Source: a virus
Reading direction: 5' to 3' (one strand)
Virus record (IMG/VR): IMGVR_UViG_3300020471_000004
Location: 168,693-232,692 of that record
Length of the DNA: 64,000 nucleotides
Under the pieces are notes generated by a model. It had not been told where the DNA came from. It searched no databases and saw only the letters and a list, made by a program, of their open reading frames with translations. Positions 1 through 8,832 of the stretch are shown here, piece after piece. Every line of letters begins with the position of its first letter. Position 1 is the first letter of the stretch. The position numbers and the translations under genes were made by a program.

Positions 1-45
1 GTAGAAAGAAATCTTCGTCAAACGATGACTTGATATTAGGTTAAT

Positions 46-903
46 ATGGACGACAATAATCCTTACGGCTACCTACAAGAAGACGGTCCTTTAAAAGACG
101 TTCCGTATAGTGTGATACATCGCTTTATACAGAGTCGTCCTCCTGGGTTCCTTGAAATGAACACTGTTCCTAAAGGCATGGACAATACTGTTTCTTACGT
201 AGATGCATTGCCAGTCATCGTAGAAGACAATGCTGTTGTGTACGTTGACGAACAAAACAAAAAGCTAATAGAAGGCCTCTTAGCAAACAGTACTCCTAAA
301 GAAGACGCTTATCTTAATCTTAATGAGATACGCAGTCGTATAGAGACTCGCAAGTCTACTCACCAAAGATCTAGCATAGCACCTAAGCCTAGTTCTTTGA
401 GGGAGGAGTCACCTAACGACACCGCGGTAGAGAACGTTATACCTATAGAGAAGTCTGACGTTCAAAAAAGCTTTGATGCTACCGAGATACTAAGCAAACA
501 AATGGGAGACCTAAGCGTAGAGCATTTGAACCTTATACTTAGCTTTGACAATGCTTCTAGTTATCTAGAGGCATTTGCTAAGGATGCTTTAGGCATTCAA
601 GGTGAAATAAGCGTAGACGAGCATCCTTTTAATTTCATTAGACAGATGTGTAGTGTGAACCTAGTAAGTTCCTACGCAGATAAACTAGCTATGCCTGATG
701 AATACAAAAAGTACTTTATGGAAAAGACCATAGACTACTTTGCAGGACTAGCTCAACGTGAATCCGATGCTGCTTTAAAGATGGAACTTCTACGCCGCAC
801 AAACAATTCCCAACGGTCTAAAGGTACAGTGAGTTCAGAACGATATGACGATACCGAAACACCTAGTTCCGCACACGGTGCTATTGTAAAGCGTAATAAA
901 TGA
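46..903 (+). CDS. Hypothetical protein preceding the terminase
   Basis: I do not recognise this 285-residue protein. Its N-terminal third is rich in Pro and Val, residues about 95-150 are Ser/Lys-rich and look like a flexible linker, and the C-terminal half reads as helical. There is no signal peptide, membrane segment or clear helix-turn-helix. Its stop overlaps the terminase start as ATGA, so the two are probably translationally coupled. By position alone it could be a terminase accessory or small subunit, but nothing in the sequence proves that. Confidence 0.85.
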   Translation: MDDNNPYGYLQEDGPLKDVPYSVIHRFIQSRPPGFLEMNTVPKGMDNTVSYVDALPVIVEDNAVVYVDEQNKKLIEGLLANSTPKEDAYLNLNEIRSRIETRKSTHQRSSIAPKPSSLREESPNDTAVENVIPIEKSDVQKSFDATEILSKQMGDLSVEHLNLILSFDNASSYLEAFAKDALGIQGEISVDEHPFNFIRQMCSVNLVSSYADKLAMPDEYKKYFMEKTIDYFAGLAQRESDAALKMELLRRTNNSQRSKGTVSSERYDDTETPSSAHGAIVKRNK

Positions 904-3107
904 GAAAGGTACGAACTAAAAAGCCTGCTTCGTCTGGCGAAACCAAGCCGAGACGAAAAATCAAAAGACGTACAAAGAAAACCCTTGCAGAATCTCCTCA
1001 GGCTGCCGATTTCCTAAAAGAACTTATGGATCTTGGCGCTGATTCAGGAGGTCCTGCTGAAAACTTAGATTTTTTAGAAGACAATTCCGACTACAATCCC
1101 TTAAACGATTCTGACGGCGTTGACATTGTAGGTATGGTTGATGAAGCTATAGGTCAAGAAGGGTTAGTAGCTCCTGACTTAAAGATAGATGACTCTAGCT
1201 GCCCAGAGGCACCTAATGTTGTTGACTGGCTTCTTAAAGATGAATTTCTAGGTTGCGAACCTCCCTATTTAGAGCAAGCACTTATATGTGTTAAGCTATT
1301 TGCCGAATACTGTCCTCACTGCTCTGATACCGAGTGGATGGAGACTGAGAACCATGAACCTCAAGAAGGTCTCGGTGCATTACTAGAAAAAGTGACCATG
1401 TTTAATTTTGGTGTGTGTCCTAGTTGCGGTACACACCGCAGTGATGCAATTGCAGAAGGAGATCTAAATTTCTATAACGAGCTTGCGTGTCTTGCAGGTC
1501 AACGTAGTGGTAAATCAATTGTTACCGCTATGGCTTCTACTTATATTACTCACCGAATCCTCAAAATGCAAAAGCCTACCGAAGTATTCCGCGTAGGTAA
1601 AGGTCAGATTCTTCATGGTACATTTGTTGCACTTACTCAAGGACAAGCTAAGGACACTTTGTGGGAACCTTTCTACGGCTATCTTCTTGAAAGCCCTTGG
1701 TTTAAGAAATATCATGCACTTCTTCGCCATTATGAAAAGAAATACCATCAGGAATTTTTCAAACTCAAAGATACATTTGTGCTTTATAGGCATCGTGCTC
1801 TTACTGTGTATCCTGCAGGTCCTGATAAACGTATACTCCGTGGTAGGACTCGTATTTTTGGCGCAATAGATGAAATCGGTTGGTTCGATAACAACAAGGG
1901 AACCAACAAGGTAAAGATAGATGCTAACGGTGTTTATGAAGCAATGGTACGTTCATTGGCTACAGTTCGTTCAAGCGAAGAGCGACTAGTAGCAATGAAG
2001 TACGACCAAGCAATTACTGCCTATATGCTTAACATAAGTTCACCTAGCTCTATTCGCGATAAGATTTGCGAATTGGTTAGGCAGGCTCAAAACAGTGTCA
2101 AGACCTTAGGTGTCCATGCCCCTACTTGGAAGATGAACCCTAATATCACAAGACAAAGCGGCTTCCTGTTAGAAGAATACCGAAAAGATCCTATTACTGC
2201 ACAGCGAGATTACGGTGCAGAACCTCCTCTAAGTGCTAACGCTTTTATCAATAACAAAGATATGATACAAGAAGCACTTAATCCCAAGACTCGAAACCCT
2301 ATCAAGTACAGACTTGAAGAAATCAAGATTGGTAAAGAGAAGTACCGTTATGCGAGTGTTGATAAAATCCGAACATGCGCTCGCGCAAGTATGCTTGCTC
2401 TCGATGCAGGTTTTACTAATAACAGTTTCAGCCTGGTTGTAGGTACACTAGTAGATGGCGTTCCTACTATCGATATATGTGTAGAAGTAATTCCTTTACC
2501 TGGTATACCTCTTCACTATTCAATGATTTACGAAGAACTGATAAAGCCTATTATTGAGGCTCGTAACGTAAAGATTGTACTTGCGGATAGGTGGAACTCT
2601 ATCAAACTACTACAAGACATGGCTTTCGATTACCAGCACGTTGAGCTTGTGACTCGTCAGTACAGTTTGAAATATCACGATTTTTGGTCTGTTAAGGTTG
2701 CCTTTGAACAGTACACCTTTGTTATTCCTAATCTAGATAAAGGTCAAGACCTAGATGAAGTTCTAAAAGATACTCTTGAAGAATATCCTAGATGCTTCGA
2801 GTACAAACCTGTTGCTCACTTTGCTTTGCAGATACTTACTGTACAGGATACAGGTCGTACAGTTACTAAAGGTGAAGGTGATTTGACCGATGATTTGTGG
2901 CGTGCCGCATGTTTGTTCTATTGGGGATCACAAGAAGACGAGTATATAGAGATACTTACCAAGCCTGTAGAAACTCAGCAGAAAACAATAGGCGCATTAG
3001 GTAAAGCACTTTTGGGATCATCAAGTTCAAGTACAGGTGTAACAGGCACAAGTATTTCAAGTTCAAGCACCGGCGGTGTGATAGGTCTTACAATGAGGAG
3101 AAAGTAA
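900..3107 (+). CDS. terL: Terminase large subunit (packaging ATPase and nuclease)
   Basis: This is the motor that pumps phage DNA into the prohead through the portal and cuts the concatemer. A Walker A motif, GQRSGKS, lies at about residues 199-205 and a Walker B motif, IFGAIDEIGW, at about 319-328. The C-terminal RNase H-like nuclease supplies acidic residues in ALDAGFTNN (about 499), VLADRWNS (about 559) and DLTDDLW (about 661). Two Cys pairs, CPHC (about 137) and CPSC (about 173), precede the ATPase and may bind zinc. At 735 residues it is longer than T4 gp17 (about 610), with a basic N-terminus and a Ser/Gly-rich tail. It lies two genes upstream of the portal, as is common in tailed phages. 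Confidence 0.95.
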   Translation: MRKVRTKKPASSGETKPRRKIKRRTKKTLAESPQAADFLKELMDLGADSGGPAENLDFLEDNSDYNPLNDSDGVDIVGMVDEAIGQEGLVAPDLKIDDSSCPEAPNVVDWLLKDEFLGCEPPYLEQALICVKLFAEYCPHCSDTEWMETENHEPQEGLGALLEKVTMFNFGVCPSCGTHRSDAIAEGDLNFYNELACLAGQRSGKSIVTAMASTYITHRILKMQKPTEVFRVGKGQILHGTFVALTQGQAKDTLWEPFYGYLLESPWFKKYHALLRHYEKKYHQEFFKLKDTFVLYRHRALTVYPAGPDKRILRGRTRIFGAIDEIGWFDNNKGTNKVKIDANGVYEAMVRSLATVRSSEERLVAMKYDQAITAYMLNISSPSSIRDKICELVRQAQNSVKTLGVHAPTWKMNPNITRQSGFLLEEYRKDPITAQRDYGAEPPLSANAFINNKDMIQEALNPKTRNPIKYRLEEIKIGKEKYRYASVDKIRTCARASMLALDAGFTNNSFSLVVGTLVDGVPTIDICVEVIPLPGIPLHYSMIYEELIKPIIEARNVKIVLADRWNSIKLLQDMAFDYQHVELVTRQYSLKYHDFWSVKVAFEQYTFVIPNLDKGQDLDEVLKDTLEEYPRCFEYKPVAHFALQILTVQDTGRTVTKGEGDLTDDLWRAACLFYWGSQEDEYIEILTKPVETQQKTIGALGKALLGSSSSSTGVTGTSISSSSTGGVIGLTMRRK

Positions 3108-3736
3108 TGCAAGTATCAAAACACCCTTCTGTAGAAATTGTACCTCAAGAATTGTTTAACAATACTTTAATCAGGTATATGGATTTTGATATTGACGATG
3201 TTGAAACACTTATTGTATTAGCAGAGTCTAATTGGAAATGGGTAGACTCTAAAGGTTGGCACTCCGACAAAAGACCTTTGGAGTATATCTCTCTTATAGC
3301 AAGTGAGGTATACGAAGTATGGACTGCGGTACACAATTATGAAGACAGCGCTCACGAACTAGAGCTGGCAGATATATTTCTAAGAGTTACTGACTTTATT
3401 AAAGAGCTATCTAGTCTTACACAAGGTCAACTTACTCTCAAAGATGCTTTGTTCACAGGTAATGTTTTAGATAACCGCTTTAAGCTTCAACTTAACCAAG
3501 GCGTTACTCTTGACGGACTATTGTTGTGTATGTATCACAAGCTAGCAAGTACTGTAAACTACTTTAGAGACCATAAAATTTCTCCTGACCATTACTTGGA
3601 TATAGAAAGTGCTTTTAACCAAGTTCTGTATCTAACTTTTGTAGCTATGAAACATCTACAGGTCTCCGATGTAATTGAGCCTATAAAGACTAAACTGGAC
3701 ATTAACAGTACCAGAAAAGTCACCAGGCTCAAATGA
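3107..3736 (+). CDS. MazG-like all-alpha NTP pyrophosphohydrolase (probable)
   Basis: A 209-residue, largely helical protein. It contains the ExxE...ExxD signature of the all-alpha NTP pyrophosphohydrolases (MazG/HisE/dimeric dUTPase group): E67-V-Y-E70, 15 residues, then E86-L-A-D89. In that family these acidic residues bind the metal ions used to hydrolyse NTPs to NMP and pyrophosphate. The rest (residues about 120-209) is helical and unassigned. The start overlaps the terminase stop (TAATG). Phage MazG proteins are thought to act on nucleotide pools or (p)ppGpp; which substrate applies here cannot be told. The motif fit is good, but family membership is inferred from one motif. Confidence 0.6.
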   Translation: MQVSKHPSVEIVPQELFNNTLIRYMDFDIDDVETLIVLAESNWKWVDSKGWHSDKRPLEYISLIASEVYEVWTAVHNYEDSAHELELADIFLRVTDFIKELSSLTQGQLTLKDALFTGNVLDNRFKLQLNQGVTLDGLLLCMYHKLASTVNYFRDHKISPDHYLDIESAFNQVLYLTFVAMKHLQVSDVIEPIKTKLDINSTRKVTRLK

Positions 3737-3765
3737 TAATTTAATGAAAAACAAGGAGAACAACT

Positions 3766-3987
3766 ATGTCTAAAGCTTTTTTCAACCCGTTAGACCACGT
3801 AGAAGCTAGTACGGTATCAGCTCCCCAGCAAGGTATAGAGTCTAACTCTAAAGCTATGGTCAATGATGATCCTAGTAAATGTCCCAAATGCAGCGGCGCC
3901 ATGAGTGTAAGTTCTATTTTAGATAGACAGGAATCTGTTTACTACTGTGGTAAATGCCGTGTAACTAACCCTATGTTGGCTGAATAA
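3766..3987 (+). CDS. Small zinc-ribbon protein
   Basis: A 73-residue protein with two Cys pairs, C39-P-K-C42 and C61-G-K-C64, the classic treble-clef/zinc-ribbon spacing. The N-terminal 35 residues look disordered. It has a strong Shine-Dalgarno sequence (AAGGAGAA, about 3751-3758) and its stop overlaps the portal start (TAATG). Function unknown; such ribbons commonly mediate protein or nucleic-acid contacts, and its location suggests a role in packaging or portal assembly. Confidence 0.8.
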   Translation: MSKAFFNPLDHVEASTVSAPQQGIESNSKAMVNDDPSKCPKCSGAMSVSSILDRQESVYYCGKCRVTNPMLAE

Positions 3988-5858
3988 TGATAAGCATTAA
4001 AAACCGTTACAAGTCTACCGAGACTAGACGGCAACTTGTTACCCACGGAAAGCGCAATCATAGACTTAATGAAAGCGAAACTTTTCGAGAGCGTGACATT
4101 GACCGTCTACAGTCTTTGAGCAAGAGTCAAGGTCTGGCGTCTTTATCTGATGCTACACCTAACGTTGCATCGATGCCTTTGGGTATAGATACAGATCCTT
4201 TAATGGACGGAATGGACTACGATCTTCAAGACAAAGTCCTGTTTAACGTGTATCGAGACATGTACTGGCACGACCCTGTGTGCGGTTCTGCTGTAGACAT
4301 GTTTAGTAGTCTGCCGTTCAGCGAGTTCAGCATAGGCGGAGCTAGCGACAAGTACCTAGACCCGTACCGTGAAGCAATCGAAGTGCTTAACTTGCGTAAT
4401 ATATTTCCTGAAATTGCCACTGACTATAAGGTTACAGGCGGCTTTTGTGGATCTCTTTTGCACAACAGAGAAAACAAAAGATTCATTGACCTTATGTGTC
4501 ACAGAATGGATAGTCTTGAAATAAATCCGCTATTCGCCTACGGACAAGACCCTATTCTTATCTTAGAAATGGACAGACAGCTTAAAAGAACTTTAAGCAT
4601 GGACAGTCCTCGAATAGAGCGATTAAAGAAAAGCGTAGGTGAAGATTTCTTTAACAAGCTTCTTACTGAAAAGCTTGAACTGGATCCTATCGGTACTTTG
4701 TACGTTCCTCGAAAGACCTTTTCAAACTCGTTGCCTACCAGTTACTTTAAACGGGTGCTGCCTATATGGCTTATAGAAAAGAACTTGTACCGAGGTACTC
4801 TTGTAGAGTCAGGACGTAGACAGCGCGGTATCATGCACCTTCAATTAGGTGACGGTGATATGTGGGAACCTAGTGAAGATGACTTTAACCAGATAGCTGC
4901 TATGTTTAACAACGCCGATGCAGACCCAATCGGTGCTATAGTTGCAACTCGTTTAGGTGTAGCTGTAGACGAACTCAGACAAGGCGGTGACTTCTGGAAA
5001 GTTACAGACCTTTGGAACGAAACCACATACGTTAAGATGCGAGCGCTAGGTATATCGGAAGCTTTTCTTTCTGGTGACGCCAGCTATGCAAATATGGAAG
5101 GCTCTTTAACAGTATTCGTAGAGTCTATGCGTACTTTCAGAGACAGTCTTACTCGCCGTATATTTTATTCGAAAGTATTTCCACTAGTATCTATGATGCA
5201 AGGTAATACAATCAATAAGCGCGGTAAGATAATTCAAAAGTCTAATCTTATGGACCAAGACTCCGAAGATATTTTGCGTACCATGAATGACGGAAGTAAG
5301 TTGTTTATTCCTACGGTGCACTGGGCTAAACAGTTGAAACCAGAGGCAGACCAGACTTATATGGAAATGCTTCGCCAGCTTCAAGAGCTAGGTGTACCTG
5401 TTCCATTAAGAGCCCTTGCTGCTGCAGGTGGTTTTAACCTCGACTCGTTGATCAACAACCGCGAAGAAGACCTTGCTTTGCAGAAACAGATCAATGACTA
5501 CAATACAGAGTTAGATAAGCTTAAACCTGCAGGTGCAGAAGGTGAAGAAGACGGAGGTTTCGGAGCATTTGCAAGCGCTGACCGACCGAATGGATTCAAG
5601 AGCCGAGTGTTTGACGGTTACAAGCGTAGACCTACTTTAGGCGAACGTGACTTCGGAGAGTCTAGTGAGATATACACTGTGTCTAAATCAGGACGCAAAA
5701 AGCAACACGTATTCCGACAGGCACATGCTAATGAGGTTGCTAACAACAACATTCATAAAGCTATGCGCAGCTTAGACCCTAAGAAACCTACAACTGTTCA
5801 CTTATTTTCTAGCACAAGTACTAGTAAGAAATCCAAGAAGAATGGAAAAACTATTTGA
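3987..5858 (+). CDS. Portal protein
   Basis: The portal is a dodecameric ring at one capsid vertex through which DNA enters and to which the tail joins. This 623-residue protein has the portal-type N-terminal region near residues 75-110, where a phrase like LFNVYRDMYWHDPVCGSAVD leads into the wing domain. A long helical region follows, and then a Gly/Glu-rich stretch and a basic, Ser/Lys-rich C-terminal tail. Size and position shortly after the terminase agree. Assigned on overall pattern and context rather than on a catalytic motif. Confidence 0.85.
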   Translation: MISIKNRYKSTETRRQLVTHGKRNHRLNESETFRERDIDRLQSLSKSQGLASLSDATPNVASMPLGIDTDPLMDGMDYDLQDKVLFNVYRDMYWHDPVCGSAVDMFSSLPFSEFSIGGASDKYLDPYREAIEVLNLRNIFPEIATDYKVTGGFCGSLLHNRENKRFIDLMCHRMDSLEINPLFAYGQDPILILEMDRQLKRTLSMDSPRIERLKKSVGEDFFNKLLTEKLELDPIGTLYVPRKTFSNSLPTSYFKRVLPIWLIEKNLYRGTLVESGRRQRGIMHLQLGDGDMWEPSEDDFNQIAAMFNNADADPIGAIVATRLGVAVDELRQGGDFWKVTDLWNETTYVKMRALGISEAFLSGDASYANMEGSLTVFVESMRTFRDSLTRRIFYSKVFPLVSMMQGNTINKRGKIIQKSNLMDQDSEDILRTMNDGSKLFIPTVHWAKQLKPEADQTYMEMLRQLQELGVPVPLRALAAAGGFNLDSLINNREEDLALQKQINDYNTELDKLKPAGAEGEEDGGFGAFASADRPNGFKSRVFDGYKRRPTLGERDFGESSEIYTVSKSGRKKQHVFRQAHANEVANNNIHKAMRSLDPKKPTTVHLFSSTSTSKKSKKNGKTI

Positions 5859-6783
5859 CGGTATGAAAAGTAGGACAATACTAAAAGAGGTGTTGTCTTA
5901 CTTAATTAAACGCCAGCGTAAACGAATCAAAGATTGGTTTGTTACGTTCAAATCTAATTGGTTCCAAAAGCCTGCAGGAAGTTTAATAATAGCTTACCAC
6001 AGTATAGTAGATAAACTCTATACCAAAATGTATGAACGAGGTTGGCTAAAGCGTCCTCGTGAAAGTCTTGAAGACGAGTTTGATAAGAAGTCGAAAGTCT
6101 GTTTTGAAAAAGAGTTTATGTCTAAAATGAAGGCTATATTTGAAGACAGGCACCAAGGTAATGCTAACTTGTTTGCAATACAAGACGGTCAGCCTATATT
6201 CAGTGCAGTAGGTGCCTACATATACCGAGACCTAATTAATAGGCTAGAGTTTGACATACACCAGTACCCTCACTCTAGAAGTTTTGTAGGCGGTTCAAGT
6301 GTAGGTAGTGCATGGGCAGCAGGTCTTAAATCTAAGTTCAACAGCGAATTCTCTAAGCTATTTTTGAGTTACATGGACATAGACGTTGACTGGACAGTCA
6401 GCCCTTCTTCAAATGCGTATTACTCTCGCGGTCTTATAAATATGAGCGAATGGTTCATAGCCTATTTTCATGCAGGTCAAGAAACCAAGTTCTTTATAAA
6501 ACGCTTTCTGACCAGCTACATGCGTCTTGTTTATCTAGAGCAACGCAAACTTGATGTTAAAACAGAGTACGTAAATAACCTAAAGAAGAAGTGGGAGCAA
6601 GACCTTGTACATGAGTTCACTATAGGCGTTACTTTAATTGGTATCTCTCAATACGCACTTGTGTACAAAAGTTTACCTGCACACATAAACAAAAGAGTAC
6701 CAAGCTATAGAGCGCGTAATACCTACGAAACCCAAGGTACTTACCGTAAACCTACTCAGCTTTTTGCAGAAAGGAAACATTAA
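5842..6783 (+). CDS. Hypothetical protein following the portal
   Basis: A 313-residue protein, not recognised. It is Lys/Arg-rich at the N-terminus and rich in Tyr and Phe throughout, with a Gly/Ser-rich segment (FVGGSSVGSAWAAG, about 149-162). No membrane segment is convincing. It overlaps the end of the portal gene by 17 bases; a later ATG at 5863 is an alternative start. The position suggests a structural or head-assembly protein. Confidence 0.8.
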   Translation: MEKLFDGMKSRTILKEVLSYLIKRQRKRIKDWFVTFKSNWFQKPAGSLIIAYHSIVDKLYTKMYERGWLKRPRESLEDEFDKKSKVCFEKEFMSKMKAIFEDRHQGNANLFAIQDGQPIFSAVGAYIYRDLINRLEFDIHQYPHSRSFVGGSSVGSAWAAGLKSKFNSEFSKLFLSYMDIDVDWTVSPSSNAYYSRGLINMSEWFIAYFHAGQETKFFIKRFLTSYMRLVYLEQRKLDVKTEYVNNLKKKWEQDLVHEFTIGVTLIGISQYALVYKSLPAHINKRVPSYRARNTYETQGTYRKPTQLFAERKH

Positions 6784-7163
6784 TGGAAAACCCTGATGAT
6801 TTTATTTCGTGGTCTGAATCTCAAAAGAGCTTGAATCAAAAAGACGTTGCCCAGTTTGTTATAGGCAATAACCTTGCACCTCAGTATGGTATAATCGTCA
6901 ATGTAGAGTACAAACATGGTAAAGTCGCTTACCAATATGCTGTGTTCTTGGATTCTAACACAGGCGGAAAGTTTGTGGGCACTGATCCGAGTACCTTGAC
7001 CCGAATACACTCTGTTTCCCAAATACCTATCGGGATTCTTAAAGGGCTTGTGCGCTTCGATAGCAGATTCCGAGAGTGGTTAAACGGAGAAGTTTTGTGG
7101 AAAGGCTTGTGCTTTGACAGCAAAGAAGAATTCTGTAAAGAACGAGATAAGGATAATTCGTAA
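6783..7163 (+). CDS. Hypothetical protein
   Basis: A 126-residue protein of mixed strand and helix with no motif I recognise. It is coupled to the preceding gene (TAATG) and to the next one (TAATG), so it belongs to a tight translational chain of small unknown genes running from 5842 to 8788. Confidence 0.8.
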   Translation: MENPDDFISWSESQKSLNQKDVAQFVIGNNLAPQYGIIVNVEYKHGKVAYQYAVFLDSNTGGKFVGTDPSTLTRIHSVSQIPIGILKGLVRFDSRFREWLNGEVLWKGLCFDSKEEFCKERDKDNS

Positions 7164-7459
7164 TGGATTTAGAGAAACGTAAACAGTTAAGTGACTGGTA
7201 CGCTAAAGCATTCGACTTAGACTCTGAAATAGATTGGACTCAAGACACGTATCGAATTAACTTAGACGGTTTTGATCGCCAATCTAAAGTAAAACTAATG
7301 CAAGGTATTGTTAGCAGTGTAGGCGATGCTGTTTACGCTCAACAAAAAATTGCACCAAACGACCCGGAGGTAAGCTATTTGTTTTACTTCCATACACTAA
7401 CTGTACCAAATACCGTGATACTAGAGAACCTATACGCGGTACATTCTGAGGATTTATAA
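7163..7459 (+). CDS. Hypothetical protein
   Basis: A 98-residue acidic protein with Lys/Arg and Asp clusters near the N-terminus, not recognised. Both ends are coupled to neighbours through TAATG junctions. Nothing in the sequence indicates secretion or membrane insertion. Confidence 0.8.
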   Translation: MDLEKRKQLSDWYAKAFDLDSEIDWTQDTYRINLDGFDRQSKVKLMQGIVSSVGDAVYAQQKIAPNDPEVSYLFYFHTLTVPNTVILENLYAVHSEDL

Positions 7460-7920
7460 TGGATACTGAATTATTCCAATCAATCGTTTTGGATGAAGAA
7501 GACAACAACATAATGGTTGTTACTAATAGCTCTCTTGTTGACTTTACTTTCAGTTTGTTTGACCGTTTCGTTTCAGAAGTTCTTGATAACCAAGAAACGA
7601 TTGAAGACGATGACTCGGGCGAAGAGCTAGTTGCATCTGTTATCAGTTATGCCGAAGCTATTATCGATGATGCCTTGGTAGAAGAGCTTACGCCTACTGT
7701 TACGCAAGTTATTCAAGTGGGCAGCACTTTAATCATTGTTGTGGAACTTGATCAAGAAATTATCGAGTACCTTGACGAAGGCTATGCAGATACCGACAGT
7801 GTAGCTGCTGTTATTTTCGGCGATAGTGATTCGGAAGAAGATGAATCTGATGAAGATGACGATGAATCTGACGAAGATGACGATGAAGATGAAGATGAAG
7901 ACGAATGGGACGTAGACTAA
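7459..7920 (+). CDS. Hypothetical protein with a very acidic C-terminal tail
   Basis: A 153-residue protein. Residues 1-115 are a normal, acidic globular-looking segment rich in Val, Ile and Glu. The last 32 or so residues are almost entirely Asp, Glu and Ser, with repeated DES/DEDDD units and a single Trp near the end (DEWDVD). Such tails occur in DNA mimics, histone-chaperone-like proteins and chaperones of basic proteins; none of these can be assigned here. The next gene starts inside this tail, in another frame. Confidence 0.8.
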   Translation: MDTELFQSIVLDEEDNNIMVVTNSSLVDFTFSLFDRFVSEVLDNQETIEDDDSGEELVASVISYAEAIIDDALVEELTPTVTQVIQVGSTLIIVVELDQEIIEYLDEGYADTDSVAAVIFGDSDSEEDESDEDDDESDEDDDEDEDEDEWDVD

Positions 7921-8219
7921 GGTTATACCTAAGCCAAACTCTAAGCGTTCATACTCTTGTCAAACAGACAGACCCTATCGTAATACTGGTTAGAGGTTCT
8001 CAACAAGAAGCCTCTGCCTACAAAGACAAGTTGCTTGCTGATTTTGAACTGTTTTATCCAGGCAAAGAGCTAGCACCTGCTTTAGTGTTTGTTTATACGC
8101 GCAAGACCTTTAGTGATAACCACAAAGATCTGTATGAATGGGTAGAAAGCAAAATAGAATCTGGTGATATAAACCTTAACGATACCGAAAACAATATCTT
8201 CGAGTACGTTGATTTATGA
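7905..8219 (+). CDS. Hypothetical protein
   Basis: A 104-residue protein, not recognised, beginning with a basic run (MGRRLRLYLS). The ATG lies 16 bases inside the previous gene, in a different frame, and no better start exists before residue 55 or so. Its stop overlaps the next start (ATGA). The hydrophobic/charged alternation suggests a small alpha/beta domain. Confidence 0.7.
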   Translation: MGRRLRLYLSQTLSVHTLVKQTDPIVILVRGSQQEASAYKDKLLADFELFYPGKELAPALVFVYTRKTFSDNHKDLYEWVESKIESGDINLNDTENNIFEYVDL

Positions 8220-8788
8220 GTTTATCTGTTACCCCAGCAGTGGCCCGTTGCGGCTGCTGCTTCTTTCGCCCTCAAAAATGTTTAAGACACAATGAACCTT
8301 GTGTAATGTTCGGTAGCGATAGCCGAACGAAACATTCCAAACAAATGCCCTCCTTTAAGTGTTATCACTCTAGCACTTACGCATATCTAAACCATATACG
8401 TTCTTCTAAGTATATGGTTATAGAAAAATTCTCTGAAAAGTACCTACCTTTACTGTCTAATACTTGTAGCATTCTTATTGTTATAGGACACGTACAACCT
8501 AAAGACCGCTCTGTAATCCACTCAGACCAGATAGGCAATACACCTGTATGCACCTATGCGTTTGGTTCAGTGCGCGAACGTTCTGATATGTTCTTCACTG
8601 ACACTTCAAGTTGGGATTCATTTATGGAACACGTAGGTAACAGACAGTTTAGTTGGATCAACTGTACCATGGGAAGCTTTTATAGGTATGCCCAAAATAA
8701 AGTACACACTCGTTTCTTAAACTGCTTTCGCTATATGACAGACGAACGGTTTAGAAATACAGTTCAAGGCAATTACCTTGTAGAGTAA
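8216..8788 (+). CDS. Hypothetical cysteine-rich protein
   Basis: A 190-residue protein with an N-terminal cysteine cluster (C12, C14, C15, C22, C29) that could bind a metal, and several Cys/His residues further on (for example KCYHSS). Not recognised. It closes the tightly coupled run of unknown genes; a 44-base gap with a possible promoter follows. Confidence 0.8.
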   Translation: MSLSVTPAVARCGCCFFRPQKCLRHNEPCVMFGSDSRTKHSKQMPSFKCYHSSTYAYLNHIRSSKYMVIEKFSEKYLPLLSNTCSILIVIGHVQPKDRSVIHSDQIGNTPVCTYAFGSVRERSDMFFTDTSSWDSFMEHVGNRQFSWINCTMGSFYRYAQNKVHTRFLNCFRYMTDERFRNTVQGNYLVE

Positions 8789-8810
8789 AACTGTAAACAT
8801 ACTATATAAG
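8787..8810 (+). promoter_or_regulatory. Possible phage promoter motif
   Basis: AAAACTGTAAACATAC followed by TATATAAG, in the gap before the exonuclease gene. The first 16 bases recur with one change at 46496-46511, in the other major gap that precedes a plus-strand block, also followed by an AT-rich TATA-like box. Function as a promoter is inferred only from this recurrence and position. Confidence 0.4.
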
Positions 8811-8832
8811 CAATAACAGAAGAATGCGTTAA

